Shown here one piece after another: positions 26,268 through 35,427 of a stretch of DNA of 64,000 nt. The stretch comes from Gemmatimonas sp. GTDB lineage: Bacteria > Gemmatimonadota > Gemmatimonadetes > Gemmatimonadales > Gemmatimonadaceae. The DNA lies in assembly GCA_011390885.1 (NCBI GenBank), contig JAABRO010000054.1, positions 111,601 through 175,600 on the forward strand, written 5' to 3'. Position 1 is the first letter of the stretch. Each line of letters begins with the position of its first letter. The position numbers and the translations under genes were made by a program. The notes beneath the pieces were generated by a model. It saw only the letters and a program-made list of their open reading frames with translations, had not been told where the DNA came from and ran no database searches.

Positions 26268-27653
26268 TCAGTCCGTGGGCACCTCACGCGCCGGCGGTGC
26301 CGGCCGCGAGACCAGCCAGGAGGCACGCGCGGCGATGTCGGGATGCGCCGCCAGATAGGCGGCACGCCAGCGCGCCGCGAAGGCTTCCGCGCCGTCGGCC
26401 GGCACCATGGCCCACACGCTGCCGCCGAATCCCGCACCGAACGCCGAGGCCGCATGCGCACCGAGCTCGACCGCGCTGCGCGCGAGGTGCACGGTCTCCG
26501 GTACCTGGTTCTCGAGGGCCTGCTCGGCCCCGCGCTGCGAACGCGCCACGAACTCACCGAAGGCCGACAGATCACCGCGCGCCAGCGCCTCCGCAGCGCC
26601 GGGCACCAGCACGTCCGTTTCTTCGCGGAACTGCACGAGTCGATCCACGAGGTGCGCCTCGGTGAACTCGGCCGTCGCATCCTGCGCCGCATAGGAGCGC
26701 AGCCGCTCGAAGGCATCGGGGCTGCTCTGCAGCGCCTGGCCGAGCGTGGCATCGCGCCGGTGCGCACGCAGGTTCCACGCGCGCAGCAGGTGCGCCACGG
26801 TGCGCGCCGCCCGGTTGTAGCGTCCGCGCGCGGCACCCGCCTTCGAGGCGACCACGCCGCTCACGGCGATCACGAACACGTGCGACGGTGACCATGGCAC
26901 CCAGCGTTCGAACGCCGGTGGCGCCCAGGCGAACATGCCGAGCGCGCCAGGTGCGCTGCAGAGAATCGCCGTGTGATCCTGCGCGCCGCCCATCGTGCCC
27001 ACGCCGGTGTCCCCTTCGAGCGAGCGAAAGCGCAGCCCATTCTCGAGCGCACCGAGATACCCGGCGAGATCGAGCGTGGTGGGCAGCGCGGTGCGCCACG
27101 CGTCAGTGTGCACGAGCCCGCCGCAGTGCGCGAGTGCGAGCGCAATGCCCACGGTGAGCGCGCTGGAGCTCGACATGCCGGCCGCCGAGGGCAACCCACT
27201 CGCCATGGCGAGATGCGCGCCGCCCACCACGTGACCGAAGTTGCGCGCGAAGCGACGGGCAATGGTGGTGGGGTACAACGGCCAGCCGCGCGAGACCCGC
27301 AGCGAGGCCGCCGTCGCGAGGTCGATGTCCACGCGTCCCTGCCGCACGGCATCGAGCACCACGAGGTGCCGGTCCGCGCGCGGCGCAGCCACGATCACGA
27401 GGCCACGCTCCACGGTGCACAGCAGCGAGCGTCCACCCGCGTAGTCGGTGTGTTTTCCCAGCACCTCGATGCGCCCCGGGATCACCCAGCGGCGGCGTCC
27501 CGCGCGCGGCACCCCCTCGGCGTCGAGCGCCCGGTGCGCGGCCTCGTGCTGCGTGCGGTAGCGCGACACGGCGTCGGGGGGCAGCCCCTGGGCCGAGAGG
27601 TCCTGCACGAAGCGCCCGGTGCCGTACACGTCGGCGATCGGTGGATGCGTCAC
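26268..27653 (-). CDS. GHMP sugar kinase, galactokinase family (candidate GalNAc kinase)
   Basis: 461 residues from a GTG at 27653 that overlaps the upstream nucleotidyltransferase stop by 4 nt; the longer frame is not used. Galactokinase signature VIPGRIEVLGKHTDYAGGRS near residue 60 (canonical form GR.N..GEHTDY.GG, here with Glu for Asn and Lys for Glu). The ATP loop GLPSAAGMSSSSALTVGIAL is near 151 and motif III SAFGAGFGGSVWAMVP near 404. It phosphorylates C1 of a hexose or hexosamine. Last gene of an operon with a GH109-like glycosidase, a symporter and a nucleotidyltransferase, which points to an N-acetylhexosamine such as GalNAc rather than galactose; that is inference. Confidence 0.75.
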   Translation of the reverse strand: MTHPPIADVYGTGRFVQDLSAQGLPPDAVSRYRTQHEAAHRALDAEGVPRAGRRRWVIPGRIEVLGKHTDYAGGRSLLCTVERGLVIVAAPRADRHLVVLDAVRQGRVDIDLATAASLRVSRGWPLYPTTIARRFARNFGHVVGGAHLAMASGLPSAAGMSSSSALTVGIALALAHCGGLVHTDAWRTALPTTLDLAGYLGALENGLRFRSLEGDTGVGTMGGAQDHTAILCSAPGALGMFAWAPPAFERWVPWSPSHVFVIAVSGVVASKAGAARGRYNRAARTVAHLLRAWNLRAHRRDATLGQALQSSPDAFERLRSYAAQDATAEFTEAHLVDRLVQFREETDVLVPGAAEALARGDLSAFGEFVARSQRGAEQALENQVPETVHLARSAVELGAHAASAFGAGFGGSVWAMVPADGAEAFAARWRAAYLAAHPDIAARASWLVSRPAPPAREVPTD

Positions 27654-28477
27654 GGCTGCACGATCAGGCCGGCCTGCTGCATCGCGCGCAACCGTGCGGC
27701 GACCGCGGGCACGTCGGCACGCGTGGACAGGTCGAGCACCGCGCCGGACACGCGCAGCGCACGCACCGGCTCGTCGCCCGACGCGAGGACCGCCGCCACC
27801 GCCTCGGGCAGTTCGTGCTCGCCCCGCACGGACCGCGGCACGGTGCGACACGCCTGCACGAGCGCCGGCGTGATCGCCCAGAGGTTCATGCTCACCCAGC
27901 GCGCGCCGTCGCTGGCCGGGTCGAGTGCGGCCCCCGGCTTCTCCACGATGGCACGCAGGAGCCCGTCAGGCGCGATCTCGAGCACTGCAAACTGACGGAT
28001 GCGCGTGGGCTCGATGGCACCATCCGCGAGCAGGGCGTCGCGGTCGAAGGCCGCGACGCCCGCCGACTCGTGGGCCGCGAGCGCGCGGATCGCGTCCGCG
28101 GGATAGTGATTGTCGGCGTTCAGCACGAGGAACGGAACCTCGCCGATCACCTCGGCGGCGGCAACGACGGCGTCGGCCGTACCGAGCGGCTCCTGCTGCA
28201 CCGCGAATCGCACACGCACGCGCACGGGAGGCGCAATGCGCGTGTAGTGGTCGCGAATGGCCGTGTGATCCGGGCCGATGACGAGCACCACCTGGGTGAT
28301 GCCGGCATCGGCCAGCGTGGAGAGCACGTAGTCGAGGAACGGCCGGTCGATCGGGATCATGCCCTTGAGCCCCACGTCCGCGGCGGCCTGCTGACCCGGC
28401 TCGAGTCGTGCCTCCCCGTCGGCGCGCCGCATGCGCGAGCCGAGACCGCGCGCAAGGATCGCGGCGGTCGTGATCAC
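27650..28477 (-). CDS. Sugar-1-phosphate nucleotidyltransferase
   Basis: 275 residues, GTG start at 28477. The nucleotide-binding opening AAILARGLGSRMR is the family G-x-G-x-R loop. It continues with a Lys segment (VGLKGMIPIDRPFLDYVLST), QQEPLGTADAVVAAA (uridine/thymidine recognition region), VLNADNHYP (metal-binding Asp) and AIVEKPG. The short length without a left-handed beta-helix fits GalU/RmlA-like or hexosamine-1-phosphate uridylyltransferases. Its stop overlaps the start of the kinase gene, so kinase and pyrophosphorylase probably act in sequence to make an NDP-sugar. The nucleotide used is unknown. Confidence 0.8.
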   Translation of the reverse strand: MITTAAILARGLGSRMRRADGEARLEPGQQAAADVGLKGMIPIDRPFLDYVLSTLADAGITQVVLVIGPDHTAIRDHYTRIAPPVRVRVRFAVQQEPLGTADAVVAAAEVIGEVPFLVLNADNHYPADAIRALAAHESAGVAAFDRDALLADGAIEPTRIRQFAVLEIAPDGLLRAIVEKPGAALDPASDGARWVSMNLWAITPALVQACRTVPRSVRGEHELPEAVAAVLASGDEPVRALRVSGAVLDLSTRADVPAVAARLRAMQQAGLIVQP

Positions 28478-28489
28478 GATGGGCGCATG

Positions 28490-30256
28490 TTACGTGGCGC
28501 CCTGCCAGAGGCGCGGCAGCAGCCGTACCAGTCCCGCCCCGCTCACCACGGCGAGCGCCAGCCACGCGCCGCCGGTGCCGACGTGTCCGAACAGCAGCGA
28601 GCCCACGCCGAAGAGCGCGCCGTACACGAAGGCAAGGCCGAGCATCCAGCCGAGCATCGCCTGCGGCAGCGAATCGGGCGCGGCGGGCACCCCCGCCTCG
28701 CGACGGACATCGGCCCAGCCGGGCCCGGAGGGACGCACCAGTCGATAGAACGACAGCAGCGTGGCCCGATCGGTGCGCGGCCCGACGAACGCCACCGTGA
28801 GCCACACCACCGACGTCGCGCCCACCGACAGCAGCAGCGCGATCGACGACGGAATGCCGGCGCCGTTCTTCTGCGCGATCGCGATGCCCACCGCGATCAC
28901 GAACGAGCTCGCCATGGCCGCGATCTCGCTCCACGCCGTGATGCGCCACCAGAACCAGCGCAGGAGGTACAGCAATCCGGTGCCTGCGCCGATGGCCAGC
29001 AGCAGATCGAAGCTCTGCTTGGCCGACTCGAGCACGTACGTGAGCAGAGCGGCCACGACCATGAGCAGCGCCGTGCACCACCGCGCGACCGACACGTAGT
29101 GCCGCTCGTTGGCGTCGGGGCGCAGGAACCGTCGGTACACGTCGTGCACGAGGTACGACGTGCCCCAGTTCAGGTGCGTGGAGATGGTGGACACGTACGC
29201 GGCGAGCAGGCCGGCCACCATGAGACCGAGCAGCCCCGCGGGGAGGAAGCGCAGCATGGCCGGATACGCCATGTCGTGGCCGATGAGCTTCGGGTCCACG
29301 TGCGGCAGCGCGGTGCCGATGTCGGCCACGGTGGGATACACGAGCAGCGACGCGAGCGCGACGAGAATCCACGGCCACGAGCGCAGCGCGTAGTGCGCCA
29401 CGTTGAAGAAGAGCGTGCCCGCGAGCGCATCACGCTCCGAGCGGGCGGCGAGCATGCGCTGCGCCACGTAGCTGCCGCCGCCGGGCTCCGCGCCCGGATA
29501 CCACACCGACCACCACTGCACGGTGAGCGGAATGATCATGACGGTGAGCGCGAGGTTCCAGTCGCCGAAGTCGGGCACGAGCGAGAGCACCTGCGGGTCG
29601 AGCTTCTCCCGGAGGCCAGCGAGCCCGCCCACCTCCGGACGGCGCAGCGCATACACCGCCGCCGAAATCGAGCCCGTCATGGCGATGCCGAACTGCAGGA
29701 AGTCGGTGACCATCACGCCCCACAGGCCGCTCACGCTCGCGAAGAGGATGTTGAGCAGCGCGCAGACCACCAGCGTCTGCGTCATGGGCCAGCCGAGCAG
29801 CACGTTCGCGATCTTGACGGCGGCGAGATTCACCGTGGCCATGATCACGCAGTTGAAGAACAGGCCGAGGTACACCGCGCGAAAGGCGCGCACCGCGCGC
29901 GCCGGCCGGCCCGAATAGCGCACCTCGTAGAACTCGAGGTCGGTGAGCACCCCCGATCGGCGCCACAGCCGCGCGTAGAAGAAGACCGTCGCCATGCCGG
30001 TGAGCAGGAACGACCACCAGGCCCAGTTGTTGGCCACGCCGTTCTGCCGCACGAGGTCGGTGACGAGGTTCGGCGTGTCGGTGCTGAACGTGGTCGCGAC
30101 CATGGACACACCCACGAGCCACCAGGGCGCCGAGCGGCCCGACGCGAAGAACTCGGCGCTGCTCTGGCCGGCGCGGCGCGCCATCAACGCCGCCGGCAGG
30201 AAGCAGACGAGCAGGGAGACGGCGACGATGATCCAGTCGAGCGAGGTCAGCTGCAC
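28490..30256 (-). CDS. Sodium:solute symporter (SSS family)
   Basis: 588 residues with about 14 hydrophobic segments. It begins LTSLDWIIVAVSLLVCFLPA, then FFASGRSAPWWLVGVSMVAT, a typical SSS TM1-TM2 region containing the sodium-site helix, and TFSTDTPNLVTDLV. Further segments: NWGTSYLVHDVYRRFLRP and LLAIGAGTGLLYLLRWFWWR. SSS members couple sodium to uptake of sugars, sialic acid or amino acids. The ATTFS..TP start resembles glycoside-type SglT/NanT-like carriers, but the substrate is assigned only by context. The GTG start is 3 nt after the upstream GH109-like gene stop. Confidence 0.88.
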   Translation of the reverse strand: MQLTSLDWIIVAVSLLVCFLPAALMARRAGQSSAEFFASGRSAPWWLVGVSMVATTFSTDTPNLVTDLVRQNGVANNWAWWSFLLTGMATVFFYARLWRRSGVLTDLEFYEVRYSGRPARAVRAFRAVYLGLFFNCVIMATVNLAAVKIANVLLGWPMTQTLVVCALLNILFASVSGLWGVMVTDFLQFGIAMTGSISAAVYALRRPEVGGLAGLREKLDPQVLSLVPDFGDWNLALTVMIIPLTVQWWSVWYPGAEPGGGSYVAQRMLAARSERDALAGTLFFNVAHYALRSWPWILVALASLLVYPTVADIGTALPHVDPKLIGHDMAYPAMLRFLPAGLLGLMVAGLLAAYVSTISTHLNWGTSYLVHDVYRRFLRPDANERHYVSVARWCTALLMVVAALLTYVLESAKQSFDLLLAIGAGTGLLYLLRWFWWRITAWSEIAAMASSFVIAVGIAIAQKNGAGIPSSIALLLSVGATSVVWLTVAFVGPRTDRATLLSFYRLVRPSGPGWADVRREAGVPAAPDSLPQAMLGWMLGLAFVYGALFGVGSLLFGHVGTGGAWLALAVVSGAGLVRLLPRLWQGAT

Positions 30257-30259
30257 GGG

Positions 30260-31675
30260 TCAGCCCGTGCTGGAGGTGCCGGCCCACGCCCCGCGCGTGA
30301 AGTCGGGGAAGCGGGCCGGCGCGCTGCCGTTGGCGACCGAGGCCTCGCTGAGAGGCGCCGGGGCGCTCCACGCCGCCGCGTCGTACACGTCGAAGTCGGG
30401 GGGCAGTCCCTCGCGCAGGCACTGGATGGTGCGGTAGCACATGATGAAGTCCATGCCACCGTGTCCGCCCAGCTTCCGGGCGAGCTCGCCCACGTTCGTC
30501 CAGAGCGGGTGCTCGTATTGCGCCTTCACGGAGTCGATCGGGTTCCATCGTTCGCCGCCGGCCATGCCCTCGAGATAGAGGCGCGCCGGATAGTCGCGGA
30601 ACGCGCCCTTCGTGCCGGAGATCATGTTGAGCCGGTCGTACGGGCGCGGGCTGACCACATCGTGCTGCAGCAGGATCGTGCGTCCCTGCACCGTCTTGAT
30701 GAGCGACGTGTTGAGGTCGCCGCAGCGGTACTGCTCGGCGTGCTTCGGGCTGCCGGCTGGCACGTGCTCGCGGCGGTATTCCGTGAGCCCGAACTCCGGC
30801 GTGCTCATGCTCACCAGGTAGTCGAAGCGGTCGCCGCGATGGATGCCGAAATACTGCGCCACCGGCCCGAGGCCGTGCGTTGGGTACAGGTTGCCGTCGC
30901 GCGACAGGTGCGGCGTGCGGCGCCAGAGCCCCTCGTCCTTGTCCTCGAACAGCAGCCGGCGCAGGTCGTGGATGTACGCCGCCTCGCCGTGCTTGAGCTG
31001 TCCGAAGGCGCCGGCGCGCACCATGTTGAGCACGAGCAGCTCGTTGTAGCCGTAGCAGCAGTTCTCCATGATGAGGCAGTGGCGGCGCGTCTGCTCCGAC
31101 ACGTCCACGATCTGCCAGCACTCCTCGAGCGTGGTGGCCACCGGCACTTCCACGCCCACGTGCTTGCCCGCGCGCATCGCAGCCACCGCCATGGGCACGT
31201 GCCACTCCCACGGGGTGGCCACGTACACGAAGTCGATGTCGTCGCGCGCCACGAGCCGCTCGAAGTCGCGCTCGCCGTTGGTGTAGAGCGCCGGCGCCGC
31301 CTGCCCGGCATCGGTCACGAGCTTTGCCGCTCGCGCCGCCTTGTCGGGCACGATGTCGGCGAGCGCGGTGACCTGCACGCCCTCGACGGCGAGGAACTCG
31401 CGCAGCACCGAGCGGCCGCGCAGGCCGGTGCCGATCACCGCGAGGCGCACCCGCTCGTGCTTCTCGAACGGCACGCCGAGCATGCGCGACTGCGCACTGG
31501 CGCTGGGCGGTGTCGCGGCAGGCGGCACGAGGTCGGCGCGCCACGCCGGCGTGGACGCGAGCAGCGGCGCAGGCACCAGCGTGCGGCCGGCCGCGAGCGC
31601 GGCCGCGGCGCCGAGTCCTGCGATCGCGGCGCGCCGGCTCACGCCCCCGGCGGACGGCGGCGCCTCCTCGCTCAC
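30260..31675 (-). CDS. Tat-exported Gfo/Idh/MocA-fold GH109-like glycosidase
   Basis: 471 residues, GTG start overlapping the pyrophosphorylase stop. Twin-arginine signal VSRRAAIAGLGAAAALAAG, then a Rossmann NAD(P) motif, RLAVIGTGLRGRSVLREFLA. Family segments VGVEVPVATTLEECWQIV, LIMENCCYGYNELL, LFEDKDEGLWRRTPHLSRDG, NLYPTHGLGPVAQY, GGMDFIMCYRTIQCLREGLP and DVYDAAAWSAPAPLSE match glycoside hydrolase family 109 as I know it, NAD-dependent alpha-N-acetylgalactosaminidases with Tat signals. It would release GalNAc from glycoproteins or glycans in the periplasm by an oxidation/elimination mechanism. A non-hydrolytic oxidoreductase is the alternative. Confidence 0.8.
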   Translation of the reverse strand: MSEEAPPSAGGVSRRAAIAGLGAAAALAAGRTLVPAPLLASTPAWRADLVPPAATPPSASAQSRMLGVPFEKHERVRLAVIGTGLRGRSVLREFLAVEGVQVTALADIVPDKAARAAKLVTDAGQAAPALYTNGERDFERLVARDDIDFVYVATPWEWHVPMAVAAMRAGKHVGVEVPVATTLEECWQIVDVSEQTRRHCLIMENCCYGYNELLVLNMVRAGAFGQLKHGEAAYIHDLRRLLFEDKDEGLWRRTPHLSRDGNLYPTHGLGPVAQYFGIHRGDRFDYLVSMSTPEFGLTEYRREHVPAGSPKHAEQYRCGDLNTSLIKTVQGRTILLQHDVVSPRPYDRLNMISGTKGAFRDYPARLYLEGMAGGERWNPIDSVKAQYEHPLWTNVGELARKLGGHGGMDFIMCYRTIQCLREGLPPDFDVYDAAAWSAPAPLSEASVANGSAPARFPDFTRGAWAGTSSTG

Positions 31676-32667
31676 AGCGCGGCGCTCCCGTTTACCACCG
31701 AGTCGTCACCCACCGACACCGTGCCGTGCACGTGCTCGAGCACCACGCGGTCGCCCACGAGCGAGTGCGTGAGCGTGCAGTGTTCGATGCGGGCGTTCGC
31801 GCCCACGATGCTGTGCGACACCGACGCGTGCGCGATGCGCGTGCCGGCGAGCACGGAGACGTTCGGCCCCACGCGCGCGTGCTCGATGGTCGCGCCGTCC
31901 TCGATGTACACCGGCTCCTCGATCACCGCGCCCTCGCCGAGCGTGGCGGGGCGGCGCGCGCGGCCCTTCTCGAGGATCACGCGATTCGTGTCGAGGTAGG
32001 TCTCCACCTGCCCCGCATCGTACCAGCCGTCCACGTCCACGACCTTGATCTTCGCACCGTGGTCGATCATGTACTGGAACGCGTCGGTGAGGTACCACTC
32101 GCCCTTGTTGGCCGGCTGCTGAAGCACATGCGCGATGCCCTCGTACAGCAGCTGCCAGTTGCGGATGTAGTACAGGCCGATGTTGGCGCGCTTCGAGATC
32201 GGCTCCTTCGGCTTCTCCACGATGCGGGTCATGTGACCGTCGGCATCGGTGACCACCACGCCGAAGCGCTGGTAGTCCTCGACTTCCTTGGTCCAGATGA
32301 TGCCGTCGGCGTCGGTGCTGTTCACGATCGACAGGTCGGCGTCGAAGATCGTGTCCACGAAGATGATGAGCACCGGCTGGTCCACGTACTCGCGCGCGAG
32401 CGCCACCGCGCCAGCCGTGCCGTCCTGCACCTGCTGCTCCACGAACACGCTCGGCAGGCCATACGCGCCCGTGGCGTAGGCCTCGACCTTCTCCTTGAGG
32501 TGGCCGGTGATGTACACCACCTGCTCCACATTCCCGAGGCGCTGGACATCGTCCATGACGTAGTCCATGACCGGTCGGCCAGCGACCTTGAGCATGGGCT
32601 TGGGCGTGACGTGCGTGTGGGGACGCAGGCGCGTCCCCTTGCCGGCGAGGGGGATGATGACCTTCAT
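31672..32667 (-). CDS. NDP-sugar pyrophosphorylase with beta-helix tail
   Basis: 331 residues from the ATG at 32667 (MKVIIPLAGKGTRLRPHTHV). The nucleotidyltransferase core has GKGTRLRPHT..TPKPML, EQQVQDGTAGAVALAREYVD, IIFVDTIFDADLS, RIVEKPKEP and WYDAGQVETYLDTNR. The C-terminal 80 residues show hexapeptide-like repeats (GEGAVIEEPVYIEDGATIEH, ARVGPNVSVLAG), a left-handed beta-helix as in long RmlA/archaeal Sat proteins. It makes dTDP- or UDP-glucose-type donors from sugar-1-phosphates. First gene of the five-gene sugar operon; its stop overlaps the GH109-like start (GTGA). GlmU-like uridylyltransferase activity is an alternative. Confidence 0.85.
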   Translation of the reverse strand: MKVIIPLAGKGTRLRPHTHVTPKPMLKVAGRPVMDYVMDDVQRLGNVEQVVYITGHLKEKVEAYATGAYGLPSVFVEQQVQDGTAGAVALAREYVDQPVLIIFVDTIFDADLSIVNSTDADGIIWTKEVEDYQRFGVVVTDADGHMTRIVEKPKEPISKRANIGLYYIRNWQLLYEGIAHVLQQPANKGEWYLTDAFQYMIDHGAKIKVVDVDGWYDAGQVETYLDTNRVILEKGRARRPATLGEGAVIEEPVYIEDGATIEHARVGPNVSVLAGTRIAHASVSHSIVGANARIEHCTLTHSLVGDRVVLEHVHGTVSVGDDSVVNGSAAL

Positions 32668-32818
32668 CGCGGACGGGGCTGAGAGGCGGGGAGGGTGCAC
32701 CGGCGGTCCGGCGACCCGGGGAGGGCACTCGACGCCCGCAATCTCTCGTCGGGGCGCAGGGAGGGCAACAGAGGCGCCGTCTCGCCGCGCCTCGCACCGT
32801 CAATCCGTGCGCGACTGC

Positions 32819-32835
32819 CGCGCCCTCAGGGCGCG
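32819..32835 (-). terminator. Compact hairpin at the cupin gene stop codon
   Basis: 7-bp stem CGCGCCC/GGGCGCG whose 3-nt loop is exactly the stop codon of the cupin gene (TGA on the minus strand, 32826-32828). No T run. The 158 nt from here to the pyrophosphorylase start contain no gene. Confidence 0.4.
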
Positions 32836-33203
32836 TTCGTCCCCTCGCGTCCGTAGCGGTCCTTGAGCCGCACGACGTCGTCGAGTTCCGGCGTGGAGGC
32901 CTCGAGCACGTCGCAGTCGGTGACGGCTTCCATGTAGTGGATCGTGCCGGGGGTGATGCGGAACGAGTCGCCGGGGCGCAGCTGCTGGTCGCGCAGCTCC
33001 GTGTCGCCGGGGAGCTGCACCCAGTAGATGATCTCGCCGGAGAGCAGGTGCACGGTCTCGTCCTTGCGCTCGTGATACTGTACGCTCAACGCCTGGCCGG
33101 CCTTGATGTGCAGGATCTTGCCGACGTAGCGGTCGGTGTGGGCCCAGATGAGTTCGTGGCCCCAGGGCTTTACGACCCGGGTGACGGGAGCGCGACCGGA
33201 CAT
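32826..33203 (-). CDS. Cupin, phosphomannose isomerase type II-like
   Basis: 125 residues from the ATG at 33203 (MSGRAPVTRVVKPWGHELIW). A single cupin: KPWGHELIW opening, QALSVQYHERKDETVHLLSG (metal-ligand His and Glu of cupin motif 1) and LRPGDSFRITPGTIHYMEAV (motif 2 with His). This matches the small cupins related to the C-terminal domain of mannose-1-phosphate guanylyltransferase/mannose-6-phosphate isomerase. It lies 158 nt upstream of the sugar operon on the same strand, so a role in sugar-phosphate metabolism is plausible but unproven. Confidence 0.8.
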   Translation of the reverse strand: MSGRAPVTRVVKPWGHELIWAHTDRYVGKILHIKAGQALSVQYHERKDETVHLLSGEIIYWVQLPGDTELRDQQLRPGDSFRITPGTIHYMEAVTDCDVLEASTPELDDVVRLKDRYGREGTNAP

Positions 33204-33334
33204 GCGGAAGGGATGAGGGAATTCGAACGGATCGGCCGAACGCCGATGCGACGCTCGACGTGCCACCCAGCTTACACGGACAACCCCGGATGGCGCGAGG
33301 TCGTCACGGCGCGATCAGGTGCGCAGAACGCGCA

Positions 33335-35416
33335 TCAGGGAATGGCAATCGGATCGGACCTCGCCGCGTCCGTCGCCCCGAACGGATCCAGCCGAACCTC
33401 CAGCGGACGCTCCCGCGTGCGGAACAACAGCCCCTGCCGGTCACGCGCCGGATCGCCCCGCAGGACCGTCCACCCGGCCGCCGTGCGCACGCCCACCGGC
33501 ATCGGGTGCCGGTAGGCACCGCGCCGTTCCAGCGTGACACGCAGGTCATATCCCGCACTCGACCGCTCCACGCTCGCGTCCCGCAGCGCGTACTCCACCA
33601 CCCCGACCGAATCCACCCACTGGTCGAAGAACCAGCCAAGCGCCTGCCCGCTCGCGCGCTCGGCGCTCGCCTGCATCGCCCAGCGGTCCACGTGCCGGAA
33701 CGCCCAGCGCGCGTAGTAGTCGCGCAGGAACGCGCGGAACGCGACATCGCCGATCGCATCGTGCAACGACTCGTACATCGCCGCGGCGCGGCCGTACACC
33801 ATGGCGTTGTAGGTGGCGAAATCCCGGAAGAGATCGGCGCGCGTGCCGATCGGTTCGACGCGTCCCGCGCGCACCGCCTCGTTCCGCGCCGCCACCGCAT
33901 TGCGCAGCGCGAGGGCGCGCGCCGCCAGCGCGGGGTCGCTCACCGCGGCCGGATCCTGCGCGTTGCGTGCCGCGATGGCCGCACTCACCTGCGATCGGGT
34001 GTTCCCGGTCTGCCAGGCCGTCTGGTACGACGTGAGCCCCTCGTCCATCCACCCCGACTGCCACTCGTTGCTGCCGAGGATGCCGTACGCGTAGATGTGC
34101 CCGCCCTCGTGCGTCACGAGCCCCTGCGACGCCGACCCGTTCTGCATCATCATGGGGAACTCGGTGCCGCCCCCGTCGATGCGCTTGAGGATCGTCATCT
34201 GCGGGTACGGATACGTGCCGAACACCTCCTCGAGCCATGTCAGCGACGCGAGGCCGAACGCCAGCGCGCGCCCGCCTTCCCACTGCGAGCGTGACGACGC
34301 GATGCACCCGTCGAGCGCGCGTGCGCGCTGCGACTCGGGCGTGCTCGCCACCTGCAGCGCACAATCGGCCTCGGCATCCCCGCGATACAGCACGTGCACC
34401 GCGACCGTGTCCCACGCCGGAAAGCGATACGCGCCCACCGGCACGGCGCGCACGTACTGTCCGCCTTCGTAGCGGAAGCCCGGCGACGCGCTCCACGCGA
34501 AGTGGTGCACATCGCGCGCGTAGAAGCGCACGGCGCGCGATCCGGCGGGCAGCTTGTACATGCGCCCCTCGGGCACATCGCGGTAGGCATGCGCGCGCGT
34601 TTGCACGCTGTGGCCGGCCACCGCCACGCGCTGCCAGCCGGGATCGCCGCTCACGGGCACGCCGGTGGCGCCGAGCACCTGATCGTCGGCCACGATCAGC
34701 GTGACGTCGAAGGAGCCGAACTCGCCGTGGAACTCGCCCGCGGGCACGAGGGCGTTGGGCTTCCAGCCGTGCCGGTCGTACACGGCCACCTTCGGGTACC
34801 ACTGCGCGAAGTCCACGCTGCGCGCGCGACGCCCCTGCCGGCGCGCCAGCGTGCTCGGGCGTGCCGTCCATTCGAACTGCACGTCGATGGAGTCACGCGG
34901 CGCGAGCGGTTGCGGCAACGTGAGGCGGGCCACCGTGCTGTCCGGGGCGAGCGGGTACGCGACCGTGAGCGCGCGACCGCCCACGCTCGGCGCTCGGGTG
35001 AACCGCTCGTACGCGAAGTCGGGATCGCGCATGGACTGGAAACGCGTGCGTCCCTCACGCTCATCGGTGGCGCTCCAACGCGAGCCGGGACGGAATGCGT
35101 TCAGGTGCTGATGCACCCACAGTTCGCGCAGGGTGTCGGGGCTGTTGTTCACGTAGCGCAGCGTGCCCTCGGCCGAGATCACGCCGCGGCCGTCATCGAG
35201 CGTGGCCACGATGGTGTAGTCGGCACGCTGCTGCCAGTAGCCCACCGTGTCGCCGAAGAGCGGCGTGGTGGCCGGCGTGCGGGGCACGCGGGGCGCGTCC
35301 GGGCCCTGGTTGGGGAGGACGGCAGACTGCGCGCTGGCGGCCGCCGCAGCGGCCATCGAGGCGACGCCAAGCGCCGCGAAGCGCGCGGCGCGTCGAAGGA
35401 TCTCGGAGGGCATCAT
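33335..35416 (-). CDS. M1-family (gluzincin) metallopeptidase, exported
   Basis: 693 residues from the ATG pair at 35416/35413. Signal peptide with RR and a poly-Ala core (FAALGVASMAAAAAASAQS). The N-terminal beta domain resembles aminopeptidase N (ELWVHQHLNAFRPGSRW; FDVTLIVADDQVLGATG). The zinc site THEGGHIYAYGILGSNEWQS is followed by GWMDEG, which gives HExxH-x18-E as in M1 enzymes. The usual GAMEN exopeptidase motif is replaced by GGTEFPMMMQ, common in bacterial M1 relatives of unknown specificity. The C-terminus is extended. The start codon lies only 11 nt beyond the atp terminator stem and has no clear ribosome-binding site. Confidence 0.83.
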   Translation of the reverse strand: MMPSEILRRAARFAALGVASMAAAAAASAQSAVLPNQGPDAPRVPRTPATTPLFGDTVGYWQQRADYTIVATLDDGRGVISAEGTLRYVNNSPDTLRELWVHQHLNAFRPGSRWSATDEREGRTRFQSMRDPDFAYERFTRAPSVGGRALTVAYPLAPDSTVARLTLPQPLAPRDSIDVQFEWTARPSTLARRQGRRARSVDFAQWYPKVAVYDRHGWKPNALVPAGEFHGEFGSFDVTLIVADDQVLGATGVPVSGDPGWQRVAVAGHSVQTRAHAYRDVPEGRMYKLPAGSRAVRFYARDVHHFAWSASPGFRYEGGQYVRAVPVGAYRFPAWDTVAVHVLYRGDAEADCALQVASTPESQRARALDGCIASSRSQWEGGRALAFGLASLTWLEEVFGTYPYPQMTILKRIDGGGTEFPMMMQNGSASQGLVTHEGGHIYAYGILGSNEWQSGWMDEGLTSYQTAWQTGNTRSQVSAAIAARNAQDPAAVSDPALAARALALRNAVAARNEAVRAGRVEPIGTRADLFRDFATYNAMVYGRAAAMYESLHDAIGDVAFRAFLRDYYARWAFRHVDRWAMQASAERASGQALGWFFDQWVDSVGVVEYALRDASVERSSAGYDLRVTLERRGAYRHPMPVGVRTAAGWTVLRGDPARDRQGLLFRTRERPLEVRLDPFGATDAARSDPIAIP

Positions 35417-35427
35417 GCAGAAAAGAT

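Noticed and set aside
27641..31999. 1452-residue plus-strand open frame
   Set aside because: Antisense to the whole sugar operon; His/Arg/Glu-rich low-complexity translation with no domain.
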